From Dryomyza anilis (lineage: Eukaryota; Arthropoda; Insecta; Diptera; Dryomyzidae), in the NCBI GenBank assembly GCA_951804985.1, contig OX638130.1, forward strand, positions 106,962,040 through 107,026,039: DNA of 64,000 nt, given 5' to 3'. Of the stretch, positions 44,058 through 54,838 are shown in pieces. Position numbers and translations under genes: made by a program. Each line of letters begins with the position of its first letter. Within the stretch, counting starts at the first letter, position 1. Below the pieces are notes generated by a model, which was not told the DNA's origin, did not search any database, and was given only the letters and a program-made list of their open reading frames with translations.

Positions 44058-44689
44058 ATCTGTTCAATTTCAAAACTTCATGTAAAAAAAAATAAGTAAA
44101 TTATTTATAATTTGTTAGGAAAATCCTGCGCGGTATTGAATTAATTACTTAAATGATTAATAAAAATTTAATATACCTTTAATGTATTCTATATAAACAA
44201 AAAAAAAAAACGTTTTTGTCACCTTCGATAAACAAAATATGTGCTAAAGCACAGTCCATGCATAATTTAAGTTTCATTAACAACCTGCAACAGGATACAT
44301 TTTTTTTTGTCCATATTGTCTGTCTGCATATAGGCACAACACCTACATAAAGTGACTGTGACAAAGTGTAAACTGAATGCAAAAATTAACAAAAACAAAC
44401 AACGGATAAAAATCCTAAAACAAGTCTGATGACATGATTGATGATGATGTAAATTTAAAGTGCTTTCTTGTCAGTCATGCGCTGTCGTCGAACGAACATC
44501 GACGCACTTCATCCTATACTTCAACTTGAAAGTACTAAGCTATGCATGTATTTTAGCAGTTTTAATATAATTTTAATTGTTGACAACATAATAATAATTG
44601 TTGTTAATTATTTTGCCAACAATACAGCACAACACGAACATGTTTAAATTTTAATTTTTTATTTTTTGCAAATTAAATAAAACATGAAA
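44058..44689. other. Noncoding stretch downstream of the RTE element
   Basis: No repeat recognised. 44400-44560 is relatively complex (GCGCTGTCGTCGAACGAACA) and may be single-copy. Confidence 0.3.
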
Positions 44690-47600
44690 ATTACTTACTT
44701 ACTTACTTAAATGGCCCTTACAACCGTGGGTCGGTTTTGGCCGCTGAGATGAAGCCGCGCCAGTCGGATCTGCTTTGCGCGCGCTGACGCCAGTTAGAAA
44801 TACCAAGCGTTGCCAGGTTGTCCTCAACTTGGTCTTTCCAACGCAGATTTGGACGCCCTCTTCTACGCTGTCCACCTTCGAGTTTCAATTCAAGCACCTT
44901 CTTGGCTGGAGTGTTTTCATCCATTCGTTCGACATGACCTAGCCAGCGAAGCCGCTGGATCTTGATGCGCTTGACTATGTCAATGTCGTCGAATATCTCA
45001 TACAGCTCGTGGTTCATCCTGATTCGATACTCGTTAGCAAAGCAGATAGGGCCAAAGATTTTACGGAGAATCTTTCTCTCGAACGCTCCCAGTACTCTCT
45101 CATCGGTGGTGGCCAGCGTCCATGTTTCTGCACCATAAAGTAGGACGGGCATGATGAGTGACTTGTAGAGCGTTATTTTTGTCCGGCGAGAGAGGGCTCT
45201 GCTTCTCAATTGCCTACTGAGCCCAAAGTAGCACCTGTTGGCAAGAGTTATTCTCCGTTTGATCTCCAGGCTGACGTCGTTGTTGCTGTTTACGCTGGAT
45301 CCCAGATAGACGAAGTCCTTCACAATGTCGAACTTGTGGGTGTCAAAATCAGCTTTTTGTCCAAGACGCACGGACTCTTTTTTGCTTGATGACACAAGGA
45401 ACTTCGTCTTGTCCTCGTTCACCGCTAGACCCATTCGACGCGACTCTTTCTCCAATCTGGAGAATGCTGCGCTGACTGCTCGTGTGCTCCTGCCAATGAT
45501 ATCAATATCGTCGGCATATGCGAGCAGCATGACACTTTTGTTGAGGATAGTGCCGCTTTGACGGAGTTCGGCAGCTCGAACTATTTTCTCCATCAATAAG
45601 TTAAAAAAGTCGCACGATAGGGAGTCACCCTGTCTGAAACCTCGTTCGGTATGAAATGGCTCGGAGAGGTCTTTTCCTATTCTCACTGAGCAACGTGTGT
45701 TGCTCAGGGTCATCCTGCAAAGCCTTATAAGTTTCGCAGGTATACCGAACTCAGACATTGCGGCGTATAATCGTTCCCTTATCGGAGTGTCGAAGGCGGC
45801 TTTATAGTCGACTAATAGGTGGTAGGTGTCGATCTGTTTTTCTAGGGTCTTTTCCTGGATTAGGCGCAATGTGAAAATCTGGTCTATGGTGGACTTTCCA
45901 GGTCTGAAGCCGCACTGATAAGGTCCAATCAGTCTGTTGACGATGGGCTTCAGTCTTTCACATAATACGCTCGATAGAACCTTGTATGCGATATTGAGTA
46001 GGCTGATCCCACGGTAGTTGGCGCAGATAGTGGGATCCCCTTTCTTAAGGATTGGGCAGAGTACACTGAGGTTCCAGTCACTTGGCATGCTTTCATCCGA
46101 CCATATTCTGCTTACGAGCTCGTGCATGCTCTCTATTAGCTCTTCGCCTCCGGTCTTAAACAATTCAGCAGGCAGGCCATCAGCACCTGCGGCTTTGTTG
46201 TTTTTCAGCCGAGCAATGGCTGTTCTGACCTCGTCATGGTCGGGTGGTGGAATCTCAACGTCGTCATCAAGTACTGGGGTTGCCGGGTTTGCTTCTCTAT
46301 CGGTGGAATTGAGGTCATCATCACCGGTCAGCAGTTTAGAGAAGTGATCCCTCCATATTTTCAGTGTGCTCTGGATATCTGTCACTAGATTTCCGTTCTC
46401 ATCTTTACAGGAAGAGGCTCCGGATTTCGAACCTCCGGCTAGGCGTCTTATTTTCTCGAAGAATTTTCGAGCCTCATTCCTGTCCCCATGCATCTCAATC
46501 TCCTCACACTCACGTCTTTCTGCCTCGCTTTTTTTACGCCTGAAAAGACGTCTCTCTTCCCTCCTCTTCTCTTTGTATCGCTCCTTCGCAGCTCGCGTAG
46601 CTACTGACTGCAGGGTGGATTTGTACGCAGCGTCTTTCTCTGCAGTGGCCGCGCGACACTCTTGGTCATACCACTGATTCCTCAGGGGGCGTTGGAATCC
46701 AAGCACCTCTTCGGCAGCCGTACGCATAGAGCAGGAGATATGATTCCACTGCGCGCTTATATCATCGAGAGGAGGAGTGCTTTGTCTAAGCAGGTGTGAG
46801 AGTCGAGTGGAAAAGGCTTGCGTTGTCTGTTGTGATTGCAGCTTTCCGACGTCTAGCTTTCTCTGCGTTTGGTTCCGTACGTTCTTCGCAGCGCTTAAGC
46901 GTGTGCGGACCTTGGCTGCTACAAGGTAATGATCCGAGTCCATATTGGCACCTCGGATAGTGCGTACGTCCATCACGCTTGAAGCGTGCCTTCCGTCAAT
47001 CACAACGTGATCAATTTGATTTCGAGTTTTTTGATCGGGCGACAACCATGTGGCCTTGTGGATATCGAAATGTTCGAATCTAGTGCTACTAACTACCATG
47101 TTTCGTGCTGCGGCGAAGTCGATTAGCCTCGTTCCGTTGTCGGAAGTGTTGGCATGGAGGCTAAATTTTCCGATTGTGGGACAATAGATGGCTTCTCTGC
47201 CCACCTTGGCGTTAAAATCGCCTAGCACGATTTTGATATCGTGGCGGGGGCAGCGCTCGTATGCGTTGTCTAGGCGCTCGTAGAAGCGCTCTTTTGTCTC
47301 GTCATCTTTCTCGTTCGTCGGAGCGTGTGCACAAATTAGGCTGATATGGAAATATTTAGCCTTGATGCGGATTGTTGCCAGCCTTTCGTCCACGGGCGTG
47401 AACCTAGAGACAAGGTGGCGGAGTCTCTTGCCGACCACAAATCCACATCCAAATTCGTGTCTCTCCGCATGGCAGCTGTAGTAGATATCACAGGACGCTT
47501 GTTTCGAACAGCCCTGTCCCGTCCATCGCATCTCCTGGATAGCGGTGATGTCAGCCTTATATTTTTCGAGGACATCTGCCAGCTGGATAGAGGCACCCTC

Positions 47601-48079
47601 CCTATAAAGGGTCCGGACATTCCAGGTGCATATCCGTAAATCATGGTCCTTAAAACGTTTGCGTGGGTCGTCATCGTTGTAATCGGTCGTTATCCGAGGC
47701 TTCTTTTTTGTTTTCATTGGGCGCATAGGTTTTTTTCCGTGGTGGGACCCAAACCCAACGCACGAACCCTCACTCTGAGGGAGATGCTCGCCACTCACTT
47801 TAGCCGACTTCTACACCGGGTGGTGTAGAGCGCCGTTTCCAGGGACTTCCACGAGGAGGACTTCCACCGAAGTGGAGGTGTCACCATTTGACAATTTGTC
47901 AATTCTGGTGACCAGTGAGTTGACTTGAGACGACACCGACAAGGATTGCGCTGGCTTCGCCATGTTGAAGCACTCAGACACGTTGCCTTGTGATAATCGC
48001 CCCCATAGTCCCCATGAAAATTGCGCAAAGATAAAATAAAAGGTTAATTGTTGACAGAGTACAACACGTGGTATGAGTG
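44690..48079 (-). mobile_element. Near-complete RTE-clade non-LTR retrotransposon
   Basis: The element is about 3.39 kb. Its 3' end on the minus strand is a very short UTR closing in a four-unit TAAG-type microsatellite at 44690-44706, the usual RTE terminus instead of poly(A). An 8-base word ACATGAAA flanks both ends (44682-44689 and 48080-48087) and may be the target-site duplication, which would set the 5' end at 48079. That duplication is short in an AT-rich context, so the 5' boundary is tentative. The element is on the same strand as Ptp10D. Confidence 0.75.
44718..47798 (-). CDS. RTE-type LINE ORF2: endonuclease-reverse transcriptase
   Basis: An uninterrupted 1026-codon frame; the first ATG is at 47726 and upstream codons start from GTG. 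Residues about 55-295 form an apurinic-type endonuclease/exonuclease/phosphatase domain: WNVRTL, QEMRW, LGDFNAKVG and the catalytic SDH at 288-290. Residues about 520-830 are a reverse transcriptase: AAGADGLPAELF, NYRGISLLN, DYKAAFD, GFRQGDSLS and the active-site YADD at 761-764. The C-terminal part (GRPNLRWKDQVEDN) is typical of RTE-like elements. All visible catalytic motifs are intact. The family nicks target DNA and primes reverse transcription on it. The stop codon lies about 30 bases from the element's end, as expected for RTE. Confidence 0.9.
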   Translation of the reverse strand: MSGEHLPQSEGSCVGFGSHHGKKPMRPMKTKKKPRITTDYNDDDPRKRFKDHDLRICTWNVRTLYREGASIQLADVLEKYKADITAIQEMRWTGQGCSKQASCDIYYSCHAERHEFGCGFVVGKRLRHLVSRFTPVDERLATIRIKAKYFHISLICAHAPTNEKDDETKERFYERLDNAYERCPRHDIKIVLGDFNAKVGREAIYCPTIGKFSLHANTSDNGTRLIDFAAARNMVVSSTRFEHFDIHKATWLSPDQKTRNQIDHVVIDGRHASSVMDVRTIRGANMDSDHYLVAAKVRTRLSAAKNVRNQTQRKLDVGKLQSQQTTQAFSTRLSHLLRQSTPPLDDISAQWNHISCSMRTAAEEVLGFQRPLRNQWYDQECRAATAEKDAAYKSTLQSVATRAAKERYKEKRREERRLFRRKKSEAERRECEEIEMHGDRNEARKFFEKIRRLAGGSKSGASSCKDENGNLVTDIQSTLKIWRDHFSKLLTGDDDLNSTDREANPATPVLDDDVEIPPPDHDEVRTAIARLKNNKAAGADGLPAELFKTGGEELIESMHELVSRIWSDESMPSDWNLSVLCPILKKGDPTICANYRGISLLNIAYKVLSSVLCERLKPIVNRLIGPYQCGFRPGKSTIDQIFTLRLIQEKTLEKQIDTYHLLVDYKAAFDTPIRERLYAAMSEFGIPAKLIRLCRMTLSNTRCSVRIGKDLSEPFHTERGFRQGDSLSCDFFNLLMEKIVRAAELRQSGTILNKSVMLLAYADDIDIIGRSTRAVSAAFSRLEKESRRMGLAVNEDKTKFLVSSSKKESVRLGQKADFDTHKFDIVKDFVYLGSSVNSNNDVSLEIKRRITLANRCYFGLSRQLRSRALSRRTKITLYKSLIMPVLLYGAETWTLATTDERVLGAFERKILRKIFGPICFANEYRIRMNHELYEIFDDIDIVKRIKIQRLRWLGHVERMDENTPAKKVLELKLEGGQRRRGRPNLRWKDQVEDNLATLGISNWRQRAQSRSDWRGFISAAKTDPRL

Positions 48080-48083
48080 ACAT
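47811..48083 (-). CDS. RTE element upstream open frame (candidate ORF1)
   Basis: A 90-codon frame from an ATG at 48083, or 50 codons from the internal ATG at 47963 (MAKPAQSLSVSSQVNS). It ends with TAG at 47811-47813. It is in the same frame as ORF2, separated by that single TAG and four codons. RTE elements often have a small or absent ORF1. I recognise no domain. The outer ATG overlaps the possible target-site duplication, so the internal ATG is the more likely start. Confidence 0.45.
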   Translation of the reverse strand: MSLIPRVVLCQQLTFYFIFAQFSWGLWGRLSQGNVSECFNMAKPAQSLSVSSQVNSLVTRIDKLSNGDTSTSVEVLLVEVPGNGALHHPV

Positions 48084-48087
48084 GAAA

Positions 48088-49530
48088 TAAAAGGTTCTTA
48101 TATTTAATTTATTTTAAATTAAATTTGTGTGCAAAAAAAGAGCTGAATATATTGCTTCTTTTTTTTCACTTGTTAAACATTTATAAATCACAGTATTTGA
48201 ATTGCAAAATAAATAAAAAATGTTAATGCATGGTTTAACACATTAACTCAGATGACTCTGAGCTAATGCGGGCTTATTTGGTTTAAACACATTTTTATTT
48301 TTAAACGGAAGGTAAACAAACATTTGCTTTTTGTTTCTGAAAAGGCATTAATCAATAGTTATAAAAAAAACTTAAAATGCAATAATAAATAAAAGTTTTT
48401 AAACACATTTATATTATAAAGTGGCTTAATTACGGATTTATTTTTTGCTGATTAAATTATAAACTGTCTTTAATTCATTTCTACCATTTTTCAAAATGGT
48501 AGTATATATTATATAGTAATTTTATTGAGAAGAGAGAAGGTTTTCGTTTTTAAAATTTATATTAAAAATAAAATTTATATTAAAAAAACTATTGCAGAAC
48601 CTACATAATTACGAGCTTATTTTGTGTTCACTATTTTACTTACAATTTATACATTTTTTTGTATTATTTTCAATTATGTAGGAATTATTTTCAAATGCGT
48701 GTTATTAATTCCACAATACTTATTTAATTAATTACAAAGTAAAGTGTTGCCTGTGTAGTTGCGGAAATTTTTAAACATTTCAAAAGAAAAGGTATCATCA
48801 ATAAAAACTGTACAAAGAAAAAAAACAAAACTACTACAAACTATTATGAATCTAAATTTATGAATAAATATTGATTCGGTAATAAATAATAATACAACAA
48901 TTAAATATAAATTATATATAAATTTCCAAATCTCTCCATTGATCACGCCAACTACTTCCGCTGCTTCAAAATCATACAAGGCGGCCTGCAGCAAACTATT
49001 AAGGCAAATAGTAGCCAAATTAAATGCGTTAAACTCATTAACTATTTGAGTTGCACCGAGACTGAGACAGAGTGCGCAGTAGGCAGTGACTGCCTACATT
49101 GTTGCAACTTCAAACGCTATGTTGGCAGTGGCACGGAAAACCAAAAATGTTGCTACATTTTAGTGCGCACACTGCAACAACACCAGCACCTACGTATAGC
49201 GTATATAGCATTTACCGCAAAAAGCCAACAATATATGTATATAGTAGCCAGAAGGTAATAAATTAAAACCACAAAAATACCCAGTGAGAAATGAAGATAT
49301 TATTTAAAAAATATTTAATAAAAGCAATCGAAATTTAAATTTTTTAACTACTCTCCTATTTTATAACATTATAAGCAGATTTACTGTTATTCCATTTTTG
49401 GATTGAGTTTCCTGCTAAATTAATTTTTTTTCTGCAAAATTTTGGTTTCGATCGGTCGATCGTATCAAAAGTTATTTCAAATGAGAAATTCTCATTCGAA
49501 ACTTAGATCAACCATTTCTATTAAACCAGG
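48088..49530. other. Noncoding stretch with a GC-richer island
   Basis: 48088-48930 is AT-rich. About 48940-49260 is markedly richer in GC (GGCGGCCTGCAGCAAAC, GAGTTGCACCGAGACTGAGA, GTGCGCACACTGCAACAAC) with frames on both strands but no recognisable protein. It could be an enhancer, 5'UTR exon or promoter. Confidence 0.3.
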
Positions 49531-49539
49531 GACCTTCTT

Positions 49540-51490
49540 TTATTTACATTGACTTTTAAGAACCACAAAAGTACTATTCCTCTGCTGAATCAGTCTCTAC
49601 GTAGTTTTAATTAAATATGTTTTTATTTGACTTGATTTTACTACGCACTGTATTAGACATTTACTACATATTGTAGAAAGTGTAGCCGAGACAAAATTTC
49701 ACGAATATTTTGGGTTTATTTCCGGCAAACACACAGATAAATGGAATAGTTTGAGAATTGTATAGGAGGTTTTCAAATTTTAAGGAATTTTATTGGATGA
49801 TTCACGGACAGAAAACAGACAGCTTCACCCACATCACGAAAATATATTTTTTATAAACTTTTAGTCTTTTAAGAACCACAAAAAAGACTATTTCTCAGTC
49901 GAATCAGTCTCTACATATTTTTAATAAAACTTGTATTTATTTGACTTTATTTTACTACGCACTGTATTAGACATTTACTACATATTGTAGAAAGTGTAGC
50001 CGAGACAAAATTTCACGAATATTTTGGGTTTATTTCCGGCAAACACACAGATAAATGGAATAGTTTGAGAATTGTATAGGAGGTTTTCAAATTTTAAGGA
50101 ATTTTATTGGATGATTCACGGACAGAAAACAGACAGCTTCACCCACATCACGAAAATATATTTTTTATAAACTTTTAGTCTTTTAAGAACCACAAAAAAG
50201 ACTATTTCTCAGTCGAATCAGTCTCTACATATTTTTAATAAAACTTGTATTTATTTGACTTTATTTTACTACGCAATGTATTAGACATTTACTACATAGT
50301 ATAAAAAGTGTAGCATCCCCAGAGAAAAATGTCTGGCATTTTTCACGAATAATTCGGGTATATTTCTGGCAAACACACAGATGAATTGAATACTTTGAGA
50401 ATTGTATAGCAGGTTTTCAAATTTTAAGGAATTTTATTAGAGTTTTCACGGATAGAAAAGAGGAAGCTTTATTCTCATCACAAAAGATATATTTCTTATA
50501 AACTTTTAGTCTTTTAAGAACCACAAAAAAAGACTATTTCTCAGTCGAATCAGTTTCTACATATTTTTAATAAAACTTGTATTTATTTGACTTGATTTTA
50601 CTACATTTAGACATTTACTACATAGTATAAAAAGTGTAGCATCTCGAGAGAAAAATGTTTGGCATTTTTCACGAATAATTCGGGTATATTTCCGGCAAAC
50701 ACACAGATGAATTGAATAGTTTGATAATTGTATAGCAGGTTTTCAAATTTTTAGAGGATTCACGGATAGAAAACAGGCAGCTTTATTCTCATCACAAAAG
50801 ATATATTTGTTAAATTTGTTATAAGAACCACAAACAATACTATTCCCCAGTCGAATCAGTCTCTATATAGTTTTAATTAAACTTGTATTTATTTGACTTG
50901 ATTTTACTACTCTTAGACATTTACTACATATTGCAGAAAGTGTAGCATCCCGAGAGAAAAATGTCTGTCATTTTTCACGAATATTTCGGGTGTATTTCCG
51001 GCAAACACACAGATAAATGGAATAGTTTGAGAATTGTATAACGGGTTGTTAAATTTTAATGAATTTTATTGGAGGATTCACGGACAAAAAACAGACAGCT
51101 TGTGACAGCTTCATCCTTATCACAGAAAATATATTTGTTATAAACTTTTAGACCTTTAAGAACCACTACAAAGACTATGCCTCAGTCGAATCAGTCTCTA
51201 CTTATTTTTAATTAAATTTGTTTTTATTTGACTTGATTTTACTACGCGTTGTATTAGTAATTTACTACATATTGTAGAAAGTGTAGCATCCCGAGACAAA
51301 ATTTCACGAATATTTCGGTATATTTCCGGCAAACACACAGATAAATGGAATATTTTGAGAATTGTATAGCACGTTGTCAAATTTTATTGGCATATTCACG
51401 AAATATTTTGGAAACGGATAGAAAACAGACAGTTTGTGACAGCTTCATCTTCATCACAGAAAATACATTTGTTATACACTTTTAGCGAGA
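49540..51490 (+). repeat. ~315-bp tandem array, six units
   Basis: The marker CAGTCGAATCAGTCTCTAC recurs near 49587, 49901, 50214, 50548, 50853 and 51188, giving spacings of 314, 313, 334, 305 and 335. Each unit contains GATTTTACTACGCACTGTAT, CATTTACTACATATTGTAG, GGCAAACACACAGATAAATG and AAAACAGACAGCTT. Units 1 and 2 are nearly identical over their shared part, which implies recent duplication. Confidence 0.9.
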
Positions 51491-53114
51491 AAGTAGAATA
51501 CTTTTCACTTTAAAATAAATATAGAATTCAACAAAAATAAATGCAGATGTAATATGTATTTTATATTTTATGATAATTAAATATATACAAAATGTACTTA
51601 AATTAAATGCATATGTAGTAATTTTTGGGGAGAACTTTAATTTGTATCGAAATATAAAATTGCCAAGCCCCCTACAGTTTCAAAGAGTGTCGAAAAACAA
51701 AAAAAAAAAAAATCTTGACGCTCGCCCCTTTGGAACCGCCCATAAATCGAAAACTGACCGAGGTCATAAGTGGTTCAGCCTATTTTTGTACATGCCAATT
51801 TTTGTACATGTTTTTAGAGAATAAATAAATAAATAAATAAATAAAGAATATATTAAAAATAAATGCAGATGTAGTAAATTATTTAGATATTGCAGAATAT
51901 GTAGTAATTTTTACATAAATGTAGGAACATTTTGTATAGAAATACAGCAAATGCTTTGCTTACAAACACAATTTTACATTAATGTAGTAAAAACAAATAA
52001 ATTATTATTTCCACGTAAATCAAATACATTTGTATTTATTAAGAACATGTTTATATCTGTTTTTTTTTTTTGATAATACTATTGAAATTTGTTACCTTAC
52101 ATATTGCTTCTTTAAAGACTTAAATAAAAACTTTAAAACAAATTAAAACCTATTAAACAGTATGAAAAGGGGTTCCTCAAGGGTCACAAAAACCAAACAC
52201 AAACTTCCTTCTCAAATGCTGCATATATTAGCCACAAAATGTTGAATGCTTACCGCCCGCCCGACCAGCTACAATGTTGCCACGTTGTTCTAGTTCGCTG
52301 CTTATGCCAAAAATTTATTAACTTTACTTTTGTCTCGTTTGCACCTACAAAATGGTAATAAATTTAGAAACAAATTGAATTCAAATTGCGAAAACTTTTG
52401 CACTGCCTAAATTTTGTGGTTATTAAGTCAGCCGTAATGCGGCGCAGCACCGCACCGCACCGCGTCACGTCATGACATGCCATGCATATGAAAATGCTAT
52501 ATGTGCCAGTGTTGCCATATTTTATTTTATTTTTGGGTGCCACAATCAGCTTATAGAATTTTTTCATTTCATAAATTTTATCAGTGTGCATCTGCAATGG
52601 AAGTGCGGCTGGCCGGCAGGCAGTCAGGCAGTCAGTCAGTGCCTTCAGATAAAAATTCATTTAAATTGAATTGCAAAATATGAACAACGTTGCCAGATGT
52701 ACAGACGATTTTATTGATAGTATTTTGCATTTAGTGGATCAATGCAGTGGTAACAAAACAAAAAAAATGTTTTCATGATTGTGGATGATATGCAGTGAAC
52801 GCAAGAATTGGGGGATTTAATGGGCGTTGGTAATATGTGATTGTAATCATACGTAAAGCTGTGCTAAAGTCCACTCAATATTTGGGCCACATTGTAAAGC
52901 TAAATGGTTTAAATGCGCTCAAGGTGTTACATTATTCAACTAAGTGGATTATTTGTGATATTGTGGTCAGGATACATTAAACAGTTACAATATCAAAATT
53001 ATCGATAGACAATACGTACAGTAATATTTATATTTAGTATAATTAATATTATATTATGTTTACTTTGTTATTTAATTACGTTAAAATAAATACAGCATAT
53101 AAACAAGTAAGAAT
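51491..53114. other. Noncoding stretch with repeat remnants and a GC-rich island
   Basis: 51820-52040 carries TGTAGTAAATT/TACATTAATGTAGTAAAA words related to the preceding array. 52240-52800 is more complex and locally GC-rich (GCGGCGCAGCACCGCACCGC at 52439, tandem CAGGCAGTCAGTCAG at 52617-52640). No gene recognised. Confidence 0.3.
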
Positions 53115-54109
53115 AATATCGTCACTGCCATGCCAAAGTGGAGAATGTGCATTTCTAAAAGTATTGAGAAATCAAATTTTAAAGTTTGAAGTGCTTTAAA
53201 AATTAGCAAAATTTTTATGTTATTTTGGTTTATTCGTCAATTATTATAACGTATAAAAAATATCTTTAGATTTGGACAACCTACTGAATTATAAATACGG
53301 ATTTTGTGAGGCTATATGTTGATCAAAATGCAAATATTTTTGTTCCTTATGCTATAACTTTTTATTAGTGCAAGATAAAATAGTGTAATGTAGAGGCATT
53401 AATTGTTTGTTTTTAAAGCACCTATCGATCTGCATCATTAATTAAAAATATTTTGTCAAACATTAATTTGCCATTTGTTATTAGCAGGAAAAATGTTTGG
53501 CAAAATATTTTTAAATAATGATGCAGTTCGATAGGTGCTTTAAAAACAAACAATTAATTTCTTTAGATCACTTTTTTATCTTGCACCAATAAAAAATGAA
53601 AGCAAAAAAACGAAGAAATTGGAAAAATTGAAAATCTTGCCATGCCAAAAGGGCGAATTTTTTCGTTTTTTTGCTATAACTCTTTAATGGTACAAGATAA
53701 AATAGTGATGTAAAGGTATTAATTATTTGTTTTTAAAGCACCTGGATCATTAATTATAAATATTTTGCCAAAATTGTTTTCCTGCAAATAACATATGGCA
53801 AATTAATGTTTGGCAAACTATTTTTAATTAATGATGCAGATCGATAGGTGCTTTGAAAACAAACAATAAATGCCTTTGCTCCACTATTGTATCTTATACC
53901 AATAAAAAGTTATGGCGAAAAAACGAAAAGATTCGCCCTTTCGCCATGACAAGATTTTCAATTTTTCAAATTCGCCCTTTTGGTTATGTCTTTTGTGGCT
54001 GGAAATGTCCAACAAAATGACACGCAATTTTGGCACAGCATCCTTGAGGATAAACTACATTTAAAAATGTAAAAAAATTGCACATTTGGCATGATAGTGA
54101 CGATATATA
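53115..54109. mobile_element. Multi-hairpin element family C, complete copy
   Basis: Inverted termini ATATCGTCACTGCCATGCCA and TGGCATGATAGTGACGATAT bound about 1 kb. The interior has at least two hairpins built on AAAGCACCTATCGATCTGCA and its mirror (about 53398-53556 and 53720-53870), joined by GCAAGATAAAATAGTG and ATGCCAAAAGGGCGAA modules. No coding. Confidence 0.75.
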
Positions 54110-54531
54110 ACATAACTCAGACATTATAACGTAACACACAATTATTATTTGTAAAGTTACGAAAAAGCTTTTCGAATAATTTGTGATCATTAGTTGGCTG
54201 TTTTAAATTATACTTGTTGTATATTTACGACACTTTTTCGAGAATGTAATCTATGAAAAACATAAATTTTATGCATTTACATGAATTAATATTAATTGCA
54301 AATGAAAAATCGAAATATTATTTTGTAAATATAAAAATTCGTAGATTCACTGTTGTACATTTCAAATCAAACCGGATGCTATTTTTAAGATTAACTATTT
54401 TTGATTTCTTAGAAACTTAGCAGACATGTTAAGTATTTCAAAAAAATATTTTACACGTATATTCGATATTAATAATGAATAGTTTTGGGACTTATAACCC
54501 TTTAAAAAATCGAAATTTTTTAAAGAAAATA

Positions 54532-54838
54532 CTACATTTTGCATTCATTTAAACTACATACTATAGCATGTGAACCATCCACCAGACGCTTAATTGTTGA
54601 TCTGCTAGGACGATTATGACGACCATAAATTAAACGTAGCGCTCTTAACGTTGAGGCCACTGATTCCGAATTTCGGTAGTAAATTTTAATAATTTGGACT
54701 CGTTGTTGGCTCGTATATCTTTCCATCATGAAATGGCAAACCTTACTGAAGAGAAATGTCAAAAGAGCGGCAAGAAATATGTCGTCGTTTGCTGTTCCTG
54801 TCGCTCTACTTTTGTAGTGTACCATTTGAAAAACCCTG
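54532..54838 (-). pseudogene. Mariner-like transposase, N-terminal fragment
   Basis: On the minus strand the terminus AGGGTTTTTCAAATGGTACA leads to ATG at about 54741. The protein starts MERYTSQQRVQIIKIYYRN, then SVASTLRALRLIYGRHNRPS and STIKRLVDG. This resembles the N-terminal helix-turn-helix module common in insect mariner-type transposases. The frame stops after about 70 codons and no DDE catalytic region follows, so it is a truncated copy. It shares its leader with the two foldback elements. Confidence 0.7.

Noticed and set aside
49540..51490. CRISPR-like regular repeats
   Set aside because: Whole ~315-bp units are repeated without unique spacers, in a eukaryotic genome; this is a tandem satellite-type array.
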